Positions 6,182-13,892 of a DNA stretch of 16,614 nt are shown in pieces. Numbering within the stretch: the stretch's first letter is position 1; each line of letters starts with the position of its first letter. This DNA comes from DASWRT01 sp036403035. GTDB lineage: Bacteria > Pseudomonadota > Alphaproteobacteria > ATCC43930 > CGMCC-115725. The position numbers and the translations under genes were made by a program. The notes beneath the pieces are model-generated. The model did no database searches and was not told where the DNA came from. It saw only the letters and a program-made list of their open reading frames with translations. The stretch is taken from assembly GCA_036403035.1 (NCBI GenBank), contig DASWRT010000081.1, positions 1 to 16,614 of the forward strand. The letters run 5' to 3'.

Positions 6182-7195
6182 TCAGGCCCGGCCGGCCACC
6201 ATGTCGAGCTGCGCCGGGAGATCGTCCTCGACGAACGCGGTGACGATCTCGTCCATGTCGCGGTCGGCGCGGATGCCCATGCGCTCGGCCCGGCTGCCGT
6301 CGACGGCAGGCGCCCAGCCGGCGACGATCCGTGCGATCGCCGGGTCGGTCTCCCAGCGGATGCGCGCGGCCGCCGCCTCGCCGCCCTCGGCCCGGCGGAG
6401 CGCCTCGACCATCTCGCCGACCGAGGGGCTGATGGCGGGAAGCTGGAGGATGCGGTTCGCGCCATAGGCCTCGGCCGGCAGATCGTGGGCGCGCTCGACG
6501 GCTTCGAGGAGGCGGCGCGGCGAGACGATCGCCATGACGGCGTCGCGGGACACCGGGCAGACCGTCTCCTGCCCGGACAGCGGCTCGCGGATGATCGACG
6601 AGGCGAAGCTCGACGCGGCGCGGTTCGGCCGCCCCGGCCGCACCACGACGGTCGGGAAGCGCAGCGCGCGGCCGTCGATATAGCCCTTGCGGGTGTAGTC
6701 GTTGACCAGCAGCTCGCCACACGCCTTCTGCGCGCCATAGGAGGTCTGCGGCGTCAGCGCCGTCGCCTCGGATACGACCGGCGGCAGGTCGCCGCCATAC
6801 ACCGCGACCGAGCTGGAGAAGACGAGGCGCGGCGCCGTGCCGAGCGCGCGGCAGGCGTCGAGCACGGCGCGCGTGCCGTCGAGATTGACGCGCAGGCCGG
6901 CGTCGGTGTCGGCCTCGGCATGGGCGCTGACGACGGCGGCAAGGTGGAAGACCGACCCGGTGCCGGGCGCGATCGCCTGCCGCATCAGCGCAGAGTCGGC
7001 GATGTCGCCGGTCATGACCTTGAGGCGCCGGTCCTCGGGCATCCGGTGCGCCGGCGGCGCGACGACGTCGACGAGCACCAGTTCGTCGATCGGCGCGGAC
7101 CGGCCGTCCGGTCCCGGCAGTTCGCCCCGATCGAGCAGGCGCAGCGCGAGCTTCCATCCGATGAAGCCGGCGCCGCCGGTGATGACGACACGCAT
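6182..7195 (-). CDS. denD: NAD-dependent epimerase/dehydratase, D-erythronate dehydrogenase (DenD)-like
   Basis: A 337-residue extended short-chain dehydrogenase. TGGAGFIG (6-13) is the NAD(P)-binding Gly motif, GDIAD (63-67) the next strand, FSSSVAVYGG (126-135) holds the catalytic Ser, and Y153-x3-K157 (SYGAQKACGE) the catalytic pair. The insert ELPGPDGRSAPIDELVLVDV after the first helix, and RFPTVVVRPGRPN with SSFASSIIREPLSG (195-208), are typical of DenD proteins, which oxidise D-erythronate at C2 in tetronate breakdown. No DenA/OtnK-type kinase or OtnC/OtnI partner is present in the window, so another sugar-acid role is possible. GGAAGGA about 9 bases before the ATG supports the start. 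Its position next to rhamnose and glycosyltransferase genes does not by itself make it a nucleotide-sugar epimerase. Confidence 0.82.
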   Translation of the reverse strand: MRVVITGGAGFIGWKLALRLLDRGELPGPDGRSAPIDELVLVDVVAPPAHRMPEDRRLKVMTGDIADSALMRQAIAPGTGSVFHLAAVVSAHAEADTDAGLRVNLDGTRAVLDACRALGTAPRLVFSSSVAVYGGDLPPVVSEATALTPQTSYGAQKACGELLVNDYTRKGYIDGRALRFPTVVVRPGRPNRAASSFASSIIREPLSGQETVCPVSRDAVMAIVSPRRLLEAVERAHDLPAEAYGANRILQLPAISPSVGEMVEALRRAEGGEAAAARIRWETDPAIARIVAGWAPAVDGSRAERMGIRADRDMDEIVTAFVEDDLPAQLDMVAGRA

Positions 7196-7233
7196 GACCG
7201 CAGTTCCTTCCGACGTTTCCTCCGCTCTCCCTA

Positions 7234-7259
7234 TAGCGCCGCCGGACGGCGGAACGCTA
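7234..7259 (-). terminator. Hairpin between the 407-residue gene and denD
   Basis: TAGCG-CCGCC pairs with GGCGG-(AA)-CGCTA around a 4-base loop, giving a stem of 10 pairs with a small bulge. It lies 43 bases after the stop at 7302 and before the denD ribosome binding site, so it may partly end the upstream transcript or process it. There is no T-tract. Confidence 0.35.
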
Positions 7260-7301
7260 CAGCGAGCAGGACGCCGGTGCGGCGGCGCTACTGCTGGTCG
7301 C

Positions 7302-8525
7302 TCAGGAAGCGGCGGCGCCGCGGCCGCCGTCGGCCCGGTGCCGCCGGATGCGCTCCTGAAGCGCGCCCTCGACCGCCGGCCGGACGTCGGCCGGGCACTC
7401 CTGCGGGAGCGTGTCGCGCAGGCGGAGCAGCGTCGGCCATTCCATCGTCGAGTCGTTGCGGCAGAGCGGACGGTTGCGGCGCAGCTCGCGGCTCACGCGC
7501 TCCCACAGCGCCTCCGCCGAAAGCGGCAGCGTGCCGCCGCGCAGAAAGGCGCTGAGCTGGCCGACCGTGGCCGGGGCGCCGGCCTCGCCCTGCGGCAGGC
7601 GCCCGGTCGCGAGCCGCGCCAGCGCGAGCAGCGCGTCGGCGAGGTTGCGGCGGCGGCCGAGCAGTTCGCCCACCGTCTGCGGGTCGTCGAGGCAGCCGGC
7701 GGCGAACTCGTCCAGGCAGCCGCGCGACCACGGATCGTTCGGCGCCGCCGCCAGCGCGGCGAGGGCGAACTCGAGCTTCGCCATGAAGGCGCTGCCGCCC
7801 TGGAGGTGCCGGGCGATCGCCGCGAACAGGAAGAAGCGCCGGTCGCCCTCGCCCGACGCGGCGGCGACGCGCGCCGCGAAGGCCGCGAAGTCGCCCTGGA
7901 ACAGCGGCAGCCGCAGCGCCTGGATCTCGCGGGCGCGGCTCTCGGCGGCGTCGACGAGCTTCTGGAGCGCGCGCAGGCGCTCCGCCGGCTTCTCGCCCGT
8001 GGCGCGCGCCTGGGCGGCCGCGATCTGATGCAGCGCGCCCTGGAGCAGCGTGTGGTTGTCGCTGAGCTTGCGCTGGTACGGGTGGAAGTGCAGCAGCTCC
8101 AGCGGCGTGACGGAGAGCTTGTCGAGGAAGCTCCGCAGCACGTTGCTGACGACCCGGCAGGCGGGCCGCGTCGACAGCTCCTCCGGCGCGGCGCAGAGCG
8201 GCGCCGGCGCGTCGAGCGGCAACACCGAGGGCGGCGCCTCGGGCCGCGCTTCGGCCTCGCGGAAGAAGATCTCGCGGGCGGTGCTGAACCCGTCGTCGCG
8301 CAGCCGCTCGCGCACCACCTTGACGGCGGCGATCGTCCCCGTCGCCAGCAGCGCGTTGGCGCGCTCGACCGCGGCGCTCTCGATGTCGTCGAGCGCTCCG
8401 CCGCCGCCGACCAGCCGTTCCGCCATGCCGCGGGCGTCCTCGACGACGGCGTCGAGCCGCCAGCGGTCGCCGACCTTGGAGTGGATCTCGTAGCGAACGC
8501 GGCGCGTCTGCTGGATATTGAACAT
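7302..8525 (-). CDS. Uncharacterised 407-residue alpha-helical protein
   Basis: No family was recognised. The protein has no signal peptide and no membrane segment, is rich in Ala, Leu and Arg, and is predicted mostly helical. The N-terminus (VRYEIHSKVGDRWRLDAVVE, 10-29) looks like a short beta sheet. A Pro-rich linker (94-117) separates it from a helical body holding FLDKLSVTPLELLHFHPY (133-150), AESRAREIQALRLPLFQGDF (194-213) and a run of Ala/Leu helices (236-308). The C-terminus is Arg/Gly-rich. Codon use fits the neighbours and the frame is open throughout, so it is a real gene. The ATG at 8525 has no close ribosome binding site; GAGGAAG lies over 20 bases upstream. It is divergent from the pentapeptide gene over 123 bases and heads the minus-strand group with denD. 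Confidence 0.8.
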   Translation of the reverse strand: MFNIQQTRRVRYEIHSKVGDRWRLDAVVEDARGMAERLVGGGGALDDIESAAVERANALLATGTIAAVKVVRERLRDDGFSTAREIFFREAEARPEAPPSVLPLDAPAPLCAAPEELSTRPACRVVSNVLRSFLDKLSVTPLELLHFHPYQRKLSDNHTLLQGALHQIAAAQARATGEKPAERLRALQKLVDAAESRAREIQALRLPLFQGDFAAFAARVAAASGEGDRRFFLFAAIARHLQGGSAFMAKLEFALAALAAAPNDPWSRGCLDEFAAGCLDDPQTVGELLGRRRNLADALLALARLATGRLPQGEAGAPATVGQLSAFLRGGTLPLSAEALWERVSRELRRNRPLCRNDSTMEWPTLLRLRDTLPQECPADVRPAVEGALQERIRRHRADGGRGAAAS

Positions 8526-8572
8526 TGGACCGTTGGACCGGACGACTTCCTCTTCCCCGGCCAGGATCGCGC

Positions 8573-8598
8573 GGAAAGGTATAATTTTACTGAACGTT
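8573..8598 (+). promoter_or_regulatory. Candidate EcfG-type promoter for the pentapeptide gene
   Basis: GGAAA (8573-8577) and CGTT (8595-8598) are 17 bases apart, near the GGAAC-N16/17-CGTT consensus of the alphaproteobacterial general stress sigma factor. The -35 has one mismatch. A TATAAT lies at 8580-8585 but has no matching -35. GAACGT is repeated at 8592 and 8605. Weak evidence. Confidence 0.25.
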
Positions 8599-8648
8599 TA
8601 CGTTGAACGTGCTTCGCTCCGCGGTGCGCACAACCGTCGCGGTCCCTG

Positions 8649-9938
8649 ATGACTCCGCTAGAACTCCAGTCCTTGCTCGACAAGCACCGCTTCTGGTTCA
8701 TGCGGGTGAGCGGCGGCAAACGCCTGTCGCTGCGCCTCGCCGACCTGCAAGGCTTCGACCTGAGCGGTGCGATGATGCGCGGCGCGCAGCTTCCCGGCGT
8801 CAACCTCTCGCGCGGCGCTCTGATCGGCACCGCGTTGATCGAGGCCGACCTGTTCGCCGCCAACCTGGAGCGCGCGGATCTGAGCCGCGCCGACCTCACC
8901 CGCGCCGACCTTCGCGGCGCCTACCTTCGCGGCGCGAAGCTCGTCGGGACCGTGCTGCGCGGCGCCGACCTGCGCGGCGGCGCGCTGCTGAAGGCGCGGC
9001 CCGACGGCGAGATGAACTTCGCGTCGGCAGACCTTGGCGAGGCGACGCTCGACCGCGCGGTGCTGGCGAAGGCGAACGTCGACGGCGCCGACCTGACCGA
9101 TGCCTCGCTGGTCGAGGCGGACTGCCGCGATGCGCGGATGACCGGGTGCACGCTGTCCGGCGCGAAGCTGACGCGCGCCAATCTGGCGCGGGCCAAGCTG
9201 CGCCGCGCCGACCTCTCCGGCGCCGACCTCGCCAACGCCAATCTCCGCGGCGCCGACCTCGCCTTCGCCAATCTCGACGGCGCCGTCCTCGCCGGGGCCA
9301 ACCTCGACGGGGCGGACCTCACCGGCGTCGACCTCAAGAGCGCCAACGTCGAGGGGACGCGCTTCACCCGGTCGATGGACGATCTGTCGAGCGCCCTCCA
9401 GTCGGCGCTTCGTTCGCATTACCTCTGGATGGAAACCGACGGGAAAGAGGGCGAACGCGCCTCGCTCCCCGGCGCCGACCTCAACCACCTCGACCTCAAC
9501 GGCGTCAATTTGAGCGGCGCCGATCTGAAGGGCGCCAACCTCGCCGGGGCGCATCTCGACGGCGCGCTCTTCGTGATGGCCGACCTGTCGGGGGCCGACC
9601 TGTCGCAGGCCGATCTCGAAGGCACCACGCTGGACGGCGTCAACCTCGCGCGGGCCAACCTGTCCGGCGCGAAGCTGCGCAGCGCGCTGCTGCGCCCCGT
9701 GCCGATCCGCGGCGGCGACGGGCGCGCGACGGGGCGCTGGTGGCCGGCGAACCTCAGCTCCGCCCGGCTGGTCGGCGCCGACCTTGCCGGCGCCAACCTG
9801 AAGAACGCGAACCTCACCGACGCCGACCTCAGCAACGCCTGCCTGCGCGGCGCCGACCTCGCCGACGTGCGCCTGGAGAACACCCGCTTCGAGGGCGCCG
9901 ATCTCGCCGAGGCGTCGATCCCCGAGGGCCTGCGCTGA
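8649..9938 (+). CDS. Two-module pentapeptide-repeat protein
   Basis: A 429-residue soluble protein made almost wholly of A(D/N)LxG-type pentapeptides, which stack as a right-handed quadrilateral beta helix. There are two modules. Each opens with a short helix of the form L..L..H..W....G..G..-L: residues 4-32 (LQSLLDKHRFWFMRVSGGKR) and 243-275 (LSSALQSALRSHYLWMETDG), followed by repeats 30-238 and 272-348. After a loop rich in Gly and Trp (350-366) repeats go on to 424. Such proteins may act as scaffolds or, in the Qnr/MfpA group, as DNA mimics of gyrase; nothing here shows that role. A signal peptide is absent. It is divergent from the 407-residue gene and 43 bases ahead of the glycosyltransferase, so cotranscription with the latter is likely. 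Confidence 0.93.
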   Translation: MTPLELQSLLDKHRFWFMRVSGGKRLSLRLADLQGFDLSGAMMRGAQLPGVNLSRGALIGTALIEADLFAANLERADLSRADLTRADLRGAYLRGAKLVGTVLRGADLRGGALLKARPDGEMNFASADLGEATLDRAVLAKANVDGADLTDASLVEADCRDARMTGCTLSGAKLTRANLARAKLRRADLSGADLANANLRGADLAFANLDGAVLAGANLDGADLTGVDLKSANVEGTRFTRSMDDLSSALQSALRSHYLWMETDGKEGERASLPGADLNHLDLNGVNLSGADLKGANLAGAHLDGALFVMADLSGADLSQADLEGTTLDGVNLARANLSGAKLRSALLRPVPIRGGDGRATGRWWPANLSSARLVGADLAGANLKNANLTDADLSNACLRGADLADVRLENTRFEGADLAEASIPEGLR

Positions 9939-9981
9939 CCGCCGGGATCCGACCTCCGCGCCGCCGACGAGTGCCGCCGCC

Positions 9982-11196
9982 GTGAAGATCCTGTTCATCC
10001 ACCAGAACATGCCGGGCCAGTTCGTCCACCTCGCGACCCAGCTCGCCGAGGACCCGGCGAACGAGGTGGTGTTCCTGACGAAGCGGCACGACGTCGACCT
10101 GCCGGGCGTCACGCGGCTAAGCTATGCGCCGCCGCGCCCGGCGCATCCGTCGACGCACCATTACGTCAGGCTGTTCGAGAACGGCGTGCTGCACGGACAG
10201 CAGGTCGTGCGGGTCTGCCTCGACTTGCAGCGGCGCGGCTTCCGCCCCGACCTGATCGTCGCGCATCCCGGCTGGGGCGAGGCGCTGTTCGTCAAGGACA
10301 TCTTCCCGGCGGCGCCGCTGCTCAACTATTGCGAGTTCTACTATTCCGGGACGGGCGCCGACGTCGGGTTCGATCCGGCGGACCCGGCGGACATCGACAC
10401 GGTCTGCCGGGCGCGGGCGCGCAACGCCCACCTGCTGCTCAGCCTCGAGTCGTGCGACCGCGGCATCAGCCCGACCGAATGGCAGAAGAGCCGGCATCCC
10501 GCTCCCTACCGGTCCAAGATCTCGGTGATCTTCGACGGGATCGACACCGGCACGGTTCGCCCCGACCCGGCCGCGAGCGTCGCGCTGCCGAACGGCCGGG
10601 TGCTGACCGCGGCGAACGAGGTCGTGACCTACGTCGCCCGTAACTTGGAGCCGTATCGCGGATTCCCGACCTTCATCCGCTCGCTGCCGGAGCTGTGCCG
10701 CCGCCGCCCGGATGCGCAGATCGTGGTCGTCGGCGGCGACGAGGTCAGCTACGGGCGGCCGCCGAAAGACGGCGGATCCTGGCGCGAGGCGATGGCCAGG
10801 GAGGTCGCGCTCGATCCGGCGCGGGTGCATTTCCTCGGCAAGATCCCGTACGGCCGCTACCTCGACCTGCTGCGCATCTCCTCGGCGCATGTCTACCTGA
10901 CGGTCCCGTTCGTGCTGTCCTGGTCGTTCATGGAGGCGATGGCGTCGGAGTGCCTGATCCTCGCCTCTTCGACCGCGCCGGTGCTGGAGGTGATCGAGGA
11001 CGGGCGGAACGGGCTGCTCGTCGATTTCTTCTCGCCCGGCGCGCTCGCCGAGCGGGTCGCCGACGCGCTCGCGAACCGCGCCGCCCTCGCGCCGCTGCGC
11101 CGCCGCGCCCGCGAGACCGTCATGGAGCGCTACGCGCTGTCGAAATGCCTTCCGGCGCAGGTCGCGCTGGTGAGGGAGATGGCGGCGGCCGGCTGA
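9982..11196 (+). CDS. GT4-type glycosyltransferase (PF12000 plus group 1 domain)
   Basis: A 404-residue GT-B enzyme. The N-terminal half fits the Glyco_trans_4_3 domain: MKILFIHQNMPGQFVHLA at the start, AHPGWGEALFVKD (94-106) and LLNYCEFYYSG (113-123). The second half is a group 1 domain: VTYVARNLEPYRGF (215-228) with the donor-site Arg, GGDEVSYGRP (251-260), VHFLGKIPYGRYLDLL (282-297) and EAMASECLILASSTAPVLEV (318-337). In the usual EX7E motif only the second Glu (E318) is present; F310 takes the place of the first, which I recall as normal for this subgroup. It would add a sugar from a nucleotide donor to a surface glycan or lipid. The start is GTG; no ATG fits better. The gene ends 13 bases from the convergent hexapeptide gene. 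Confidence 0.9.
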   Translation: MKILFIHQNMPGQFVHLATQLAEDPANEVVFLTKRHDVDLPGVTRLSYAPPRPAHPSTHHYVRLFENGVLHGQQVVRVCLDLQRRGFRPDLIVAHPGWGEALFVKDIFPAAPLLNYCEFYYSGTGADVGFDPADPADIDTVCRARARNAHLLLSLESCDRGISPTEWQKSRHPAPYRSKISVIFDGIDTGTVRPDPAASVALPNGRVLTAANEVVTYVARNLEPYRGFPTFIRSLPELCRRRPDAQIVVVGGDEVSYGRPPKDGGSWREAMAREVALDPARVHFLGKIPYGRYLDLLRISSAHVYLTVPFVLSWSFMEAMASECLILASSTAPVLEVIEDGRNGLLVDFFSPGALAERVADALANRAALAPLRRRARETVMERYALSKCLPAQVALVREMAAAG

Positions 11197-11209
11197 CCCC
11201 GCCCGCGCG

Positions 11210-11743
11210 CTATTCGGCGATGAGCTTGAGGCCGCTTCTGTAGCGCCGCCAGCGCTCCACGTATCCCGCCGCCGTCTTGGTCAGCCCGGCGACCTTCGCG
11301 GGATCAAGCTGCTTCACCACGCGGCCCGGCGATCCCATCACGACGCTGTTGTCGGGGATGACCTTGTTCTCCGGCAGGAACGCATGGGCGCCGATCACGC
11401 AGTTGCTGCCGATCCGCGTCCCGTTGAGGATCGTCGCCGACATCCCGATCAGCGTGTTCGAGCCGATCGTGCAGCCGTGCAGCGTCACGCTGTGGCCGAT
11501 GGTGCAGTCGTCGCCGATGGTCAGCGGATAGCCGGGATCGACATGGAGGGCGCAGCCGTCCTGCACGTTGCTCCGCTCGCCGATCTCGATCTGATCGTTG
11601 TCCGCCCGCAGGACTGCACCGAACCAGATGCTTGCATCGCGTTTGAGACGCACGCGGCCGATCACCACGGCTCCCGGCGCGACCCAGAAATGCTCCTCTT
11701 CGGGAAGCTCCGGGACGAGGCCGTCAAAGCTGTAAATCGGCAT
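11210..11743 (-). CDS. Gamma carbonic anhydrase family protein (hexapeptide repeat)
   Basis: A 177-residue left-handed beta-helix protein of the YrdA/PaaY/CamH group. The active-site residues of gamma carbonic anhydrases are all visible: R46 and D48 (VLRADND), Q61 and D62 (NVQDGC), and the zinc-binding H67, H84 and H89 (ALHVD, GHSVTLHG). The acidic loops of the archaeal Cam enzyme are absent, as in CamH. C-terminal PGRVVKQLDPAKVAGL and a helix cap the trimer. It may hydrate CO2 or be a related acyl- or metal-binding protein. AAAGGG lies 7 bases before the ATG. It follows rfbD by 63 bases on the same strand and may share its transcript, though a rhamnose role is not expected. Confidence 0.92.
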   Translation of the reverse strand: MPIYSFDGLVPELPEEEHFWVAPGAVVIGRVRLKRDASIWFGAVLRADNDQIEIGERSNVQDGCALHVDPGYPLTIGDDCTIGHSVTLHGCTIGSNTLIGMSATILNGTRIGSNCVIGAHAFLPENKVIPDNSVVMGSPGRVVKQLDPAKVAGLTKTAAGYVERWRRYRSGLKLIAE

Positions 11744-11806
11744 CTGTCGGCCCTTTCACGTCGTCGAGCGGGAGCGGTCAGCAGTTGCAGCTTCACCCCG
11801 CCGCAG

Positions 11807-12703
11807 TCAAGCGGCGTCGGCAGCGTCGAGATGCTCGCGCAGCATGGCCGCGAGCCCCGGCCGCCAGGACGGCGGCACGATGCCGAAATCGCGCTCGATC
11901 TTGCCGCAACCCAGCACCGACCACGCCGGCCGCCGCGCCGGCAGCGTAAGGTCGGCGGTGCGGATCTTGCCGACACGCGGCCGGCGTAACCCCGGACGGA
12001 TCGCAGCTGCCGCATCGAAGATCGCTTCGGCGAAGCCATGCCACGTCACCGCGCCGCTCCCGGCGAAATGGTAGGTGCCCCAGGTGCGCGCGCCGTCCGC
12101 GACCGCGGCGGCGAGCCGCACGATCGCGGCGGCGATGTCTGCGGCCGGGGTCGGGCAGCCGGTCTGGTCGTCGACGACGGCCAGCTCCTCGCGCTCCCCG
12201 GCCAGCCGCAGCATCGTCTTCACGAAATTGTGCCCGTGCGCGCCGAACACCCAGGAGGTTCGAACGATCAGATGTTCCGCCAGCGCGGCGCGGACCGCCG
12301 CCTCGCCCGCCTCCTTGCTGGCGCCGTAGACGTTGAGCGGTCCGACGGGGTGGTCCTCGCGATAGGGCCGGGGCGCACCGGCGCCGTCGAACGCATAGTC
12401 GGTCGAGAGGTGAATCAGCACGGCGCCGCGCCGGGCGCAGGCCGCGGCGAGCGCACCGGCTGCGTCGCGGTTGATGGCGAAGGCCGCCTCCCGCTCGGTC
12501 TCGGCGCGGTCGACGGCGGTATAGGCGGCGGCGTTGACGACGAGATCGGCGGCGCTTCCAGCAATCGCCGCATCGGCCGCCACGGCGTTGCTGATGTCGA
12601 TTTCGGCCCGGGCCGCGCCGGTGACGCGGAAGCCGGCAGGCCACGCCGCACGCACCAGCTCCCGTCCGACCTGCCCGGCGCTCCCCAGGACGAGGACGCG
12701 CAT
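11807..12703 (-). CDS. rfbD: dTDP-4-dehydrorhamnose reductase
   Basis: A 298-residue extended SDR that makes dTDP-L-rhamnose by reducing dTDP-4-keto-L-rhamnose with NAD(P)H, the last step of the pathway. Motifs: GSAGQVG (7-13) for cofactor, NAAAYTAVDRAE (57-68), STDYAFDG (100-107), and catalytic Y126-x3-K130 (NVYGASKEAGE). RTSWVFGAHGHNFVKTMLRL (148-167) and DDQTGCPTPAADIAAAI (178-194) are hallmarks of RfbD/RmlD. The ATG at 12703 lies two bases after the rfbB stop (TGACGATG), so translation is coupled; longer in-frame starts inside rfbB were rejected. Codons match the neighbours. rfbA and rfbC are not in the window. Confidence 0.95.
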   Translation of the reverse strand: MRVLVLGSAGQVGRELVRAAWPAGFRVTGAARAEIDISNAVAADAAIAGSAADLVVNAAAYTAVDRAETEREAAFAINRDAAGALAAACARRGAVLIHLSTDYAFDGAGAPRPYREDHPVGPLNVYGASKEAGEAAVRAALAEHLIVRTSWVFGAHGHNFVKTMLRLAGEREELAVVDDQTGCPTPAADIAAAIVRLAAAVADGARTWGTYHFAGSGAVTWHGFAEAIFDAAAAIRPGLRRPRVGKIRTADLTLPARRPAWSVLGCGKIERDFGIVPPSWRPGLAAMLREHLDAADAA

Positions 12704-12705
12704 CG

Positions 12706-13788
12706 TCAGCCGCCGGCGGCAGCTGCCGGAGCGGTGGCGGCGAGGCCCAGCCGTCCGCCGCCATAGCGCGACGCGCGGATGCGCTCCCACCACGGACGGT
12801 TCTCCAGATACCAGGAGACCGTGCCGCGCAGGCCGCTCTCGAAGGTCTCGCGCGGGACCCAGCCGAGTTCGCGCTCGATCTTGCTCGCGTCCATCGCGTA
12901 GCGCTTGTCGTGCCCCGGCCGGTCGGCGACGAAGGTGATGAGATCGGCGTGCTTCCGGTCCCCGGCGCGCGGCGCCATGTCGTCAAGCAGCGCGCAGATC
13001 GCCTGAACCACTTGGATGTTGGTCCGCTCGCTGCGTCCGCCGATGTTGTAGCTCTCGCCGATGCGGCCGCGCGTCAGCACGGCGAGCAGCGCCCGCGCGT
13101 GGTCGTCCACATGGAGCCAGTCGCGGACGTTGTCGCCGGTGCCGTAGACCGGCAGCGACTCTCCGGACAGCGCCTTCACGATGGTCAGCGGGATCAGCTT
13201 CTCGGGAAACTGGAACGGGCCGTAATTGTTCGAGCAGTTGCTGAGCACGACCGGCAGGCCGTAGGTGCCGTGCCATGCCCGCACGAGATGGTCGGACGCC
13301 GCTTTCGAGGCCGAGTACGGCGAGTTCGGCTCGTACCGGGTCGTCTCGGTGAAGAGACCGGTCGGACCCAGCGAGCCGAACACCTCGTCGGTCGAGATGT
13401 GATGGACGCGGAAGCGCGCGGCGCGCTCCGCCGGCATGCCCCGCCAGTGCCGCAGCGCCGCGTCGAGCAGGATCTGCGTGCCGACGACGTTGGTCTGCAC
13501 GAAGGCAGCGGGTCCGTCGATCGAGCGGTCGACGTGGGTTTCGGCAGCGAGGTGCATCACCGCGTCGGGATCGTGCCGGGCGAAGATGTCCGCCACATCA
13601 ACCGCGTCGCAGATGTCGGCCCGCTCGAACCGGTAGCGCGGATGGTCGGCGACCGCATCGAGCGCGTCCGGGTTCGCCGCGTATGTCAGCTTGTCGAGGT
13701 TGACGACACGGTGCCCGGTCTCGGCGATCAGCAGGCGCACGACCGCCGAGCCGATAAAGCCGGCGCCGCCGGTGACGAGAATATTCAT
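12706..13788 (-). CDS. rfbB: dTDP-glucose 4,6-dehydratase
   Basis: A 360-residue extended SDR that converts dTDP-glucose to dTDP-4-keto-6-deoxyglucose with bound NAD+. Visible: GGAGFIG (7-13), HLAAETHVDRSIDGP (79-93), the catalytic T133-D134-E135 triad part (HISTDEVFGSLG), Y158-x3-K162 (PYSASKAASDHLVR), NCSNNYGPFQFPEKLIP (184-200) and RDWLHVDDHA (222-231), all diagnostic for RfbB/RmlB. The C-terminus carries a non-family Ala-rich tail (ATAPAAAAGG). The start at 13788 gives the exact family N-terminus; the ATG at 13821 would add 11 residues, and neither has a strong ribosome binding site. It heads the rfbB-rfbD transcript and is divergent from the GH16 gene. Confidence 0.95.
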   Translation of the reverse strand: MNILVTGGAGFIGSAVVRLLIAETGHRVVNLDKLTYAANPDALDAVADHPRYRFERADICDAVDVADIFARHDPDAVMHLAAETHVDRSIDGPAAFVQTNVVGTQILLDAALRHWRGMPAERAARFRVHHISTDEVFGSLGPTGLFTETTRYEPNSPYSASKAASDHLVRAWHGTYGLPVVLSNCSNNYGPFQFPEKLIPLTIVKALSGESLPVYGTGDNVRDWLHVDDHARALLAVLTRGRIGESYNIGGRSERTNIQVVQAICALLDDMAPRAGDRKHADLITFVADRPGHDKRYAMDASKIERELGWVPRETFESGLRGTVSWYLENRPWWERIRASRYGGGRLGLAATAPAAAAGG

Positions 13789-13859
13789 GCTGGATTGCGG
13801 CATTCGGTGAAACACATGCAATGGAAATGTGGCAGCAATGGAATGGATCGGCGGCGCCC

Positions 13860-13865
13860 GGTCAA
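13860..13865 (-). promoter_or_regulatory. Candidate -35 element of the rfbB promoter
   Basis: On the minus strand CTTGACC occurs 72 bases before the rfbB start, matching the alphaproteobacterial -35 (CTTGAC). No clear -10 is found 16-18 bases on. The element sits 11 bases from the CtrA-type box. GCAATGGA is repeated at 13818 and 13835 in the leader. Confidence 0.3.
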
Positions 13866-13876
13866 GTTTTCGATAT

Positions 13877-13892
13877 TTAACACAGCATTAAC
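13877..13892 (+). promoter_or_regulatory. Perfect CtrA-type binding site
   Basis: TTAACACAGCATTAAC matches TTAA-N7-TTAAC, the full consensus of the cell-cycle regulator CtrA, with no mismatch. A third TTAA half-site follows at 13901-13904. The box lies in an AT-rich patch of the divergent rfbB/GH16 promoter region, 85 bases before the rfbB start and 90 bases before the GH16 start, so either gene could be the target. The motif is seen directly; binding is inferred. Confidence 0.5.

Noticed and set aside
5795..8606. Very long plus-strand frames opposite denD and the 407-residue gene
   Set aside because: Compositionally odd, Arg/Ala-rich translations typical of antisense frames in high-GC DNA; the minus-strand genes carry the domain motifs and ribosome binding sites.
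8658..10112. 484-residue frame antisense to the pentapeptide gene, full of GAxEVGA repeats
   Set aside because: Its repeats are the mirror of the pentapeptide codons; no start signal and no independent family match.
12704..12793. Longer rfbD start at 12793
   Set aside because: It would overlap the rfbB 3' end by nearly 90 bases; the ATG at 12703 gives the exact cofactor-motif N-terminus of the family and a coupled start.
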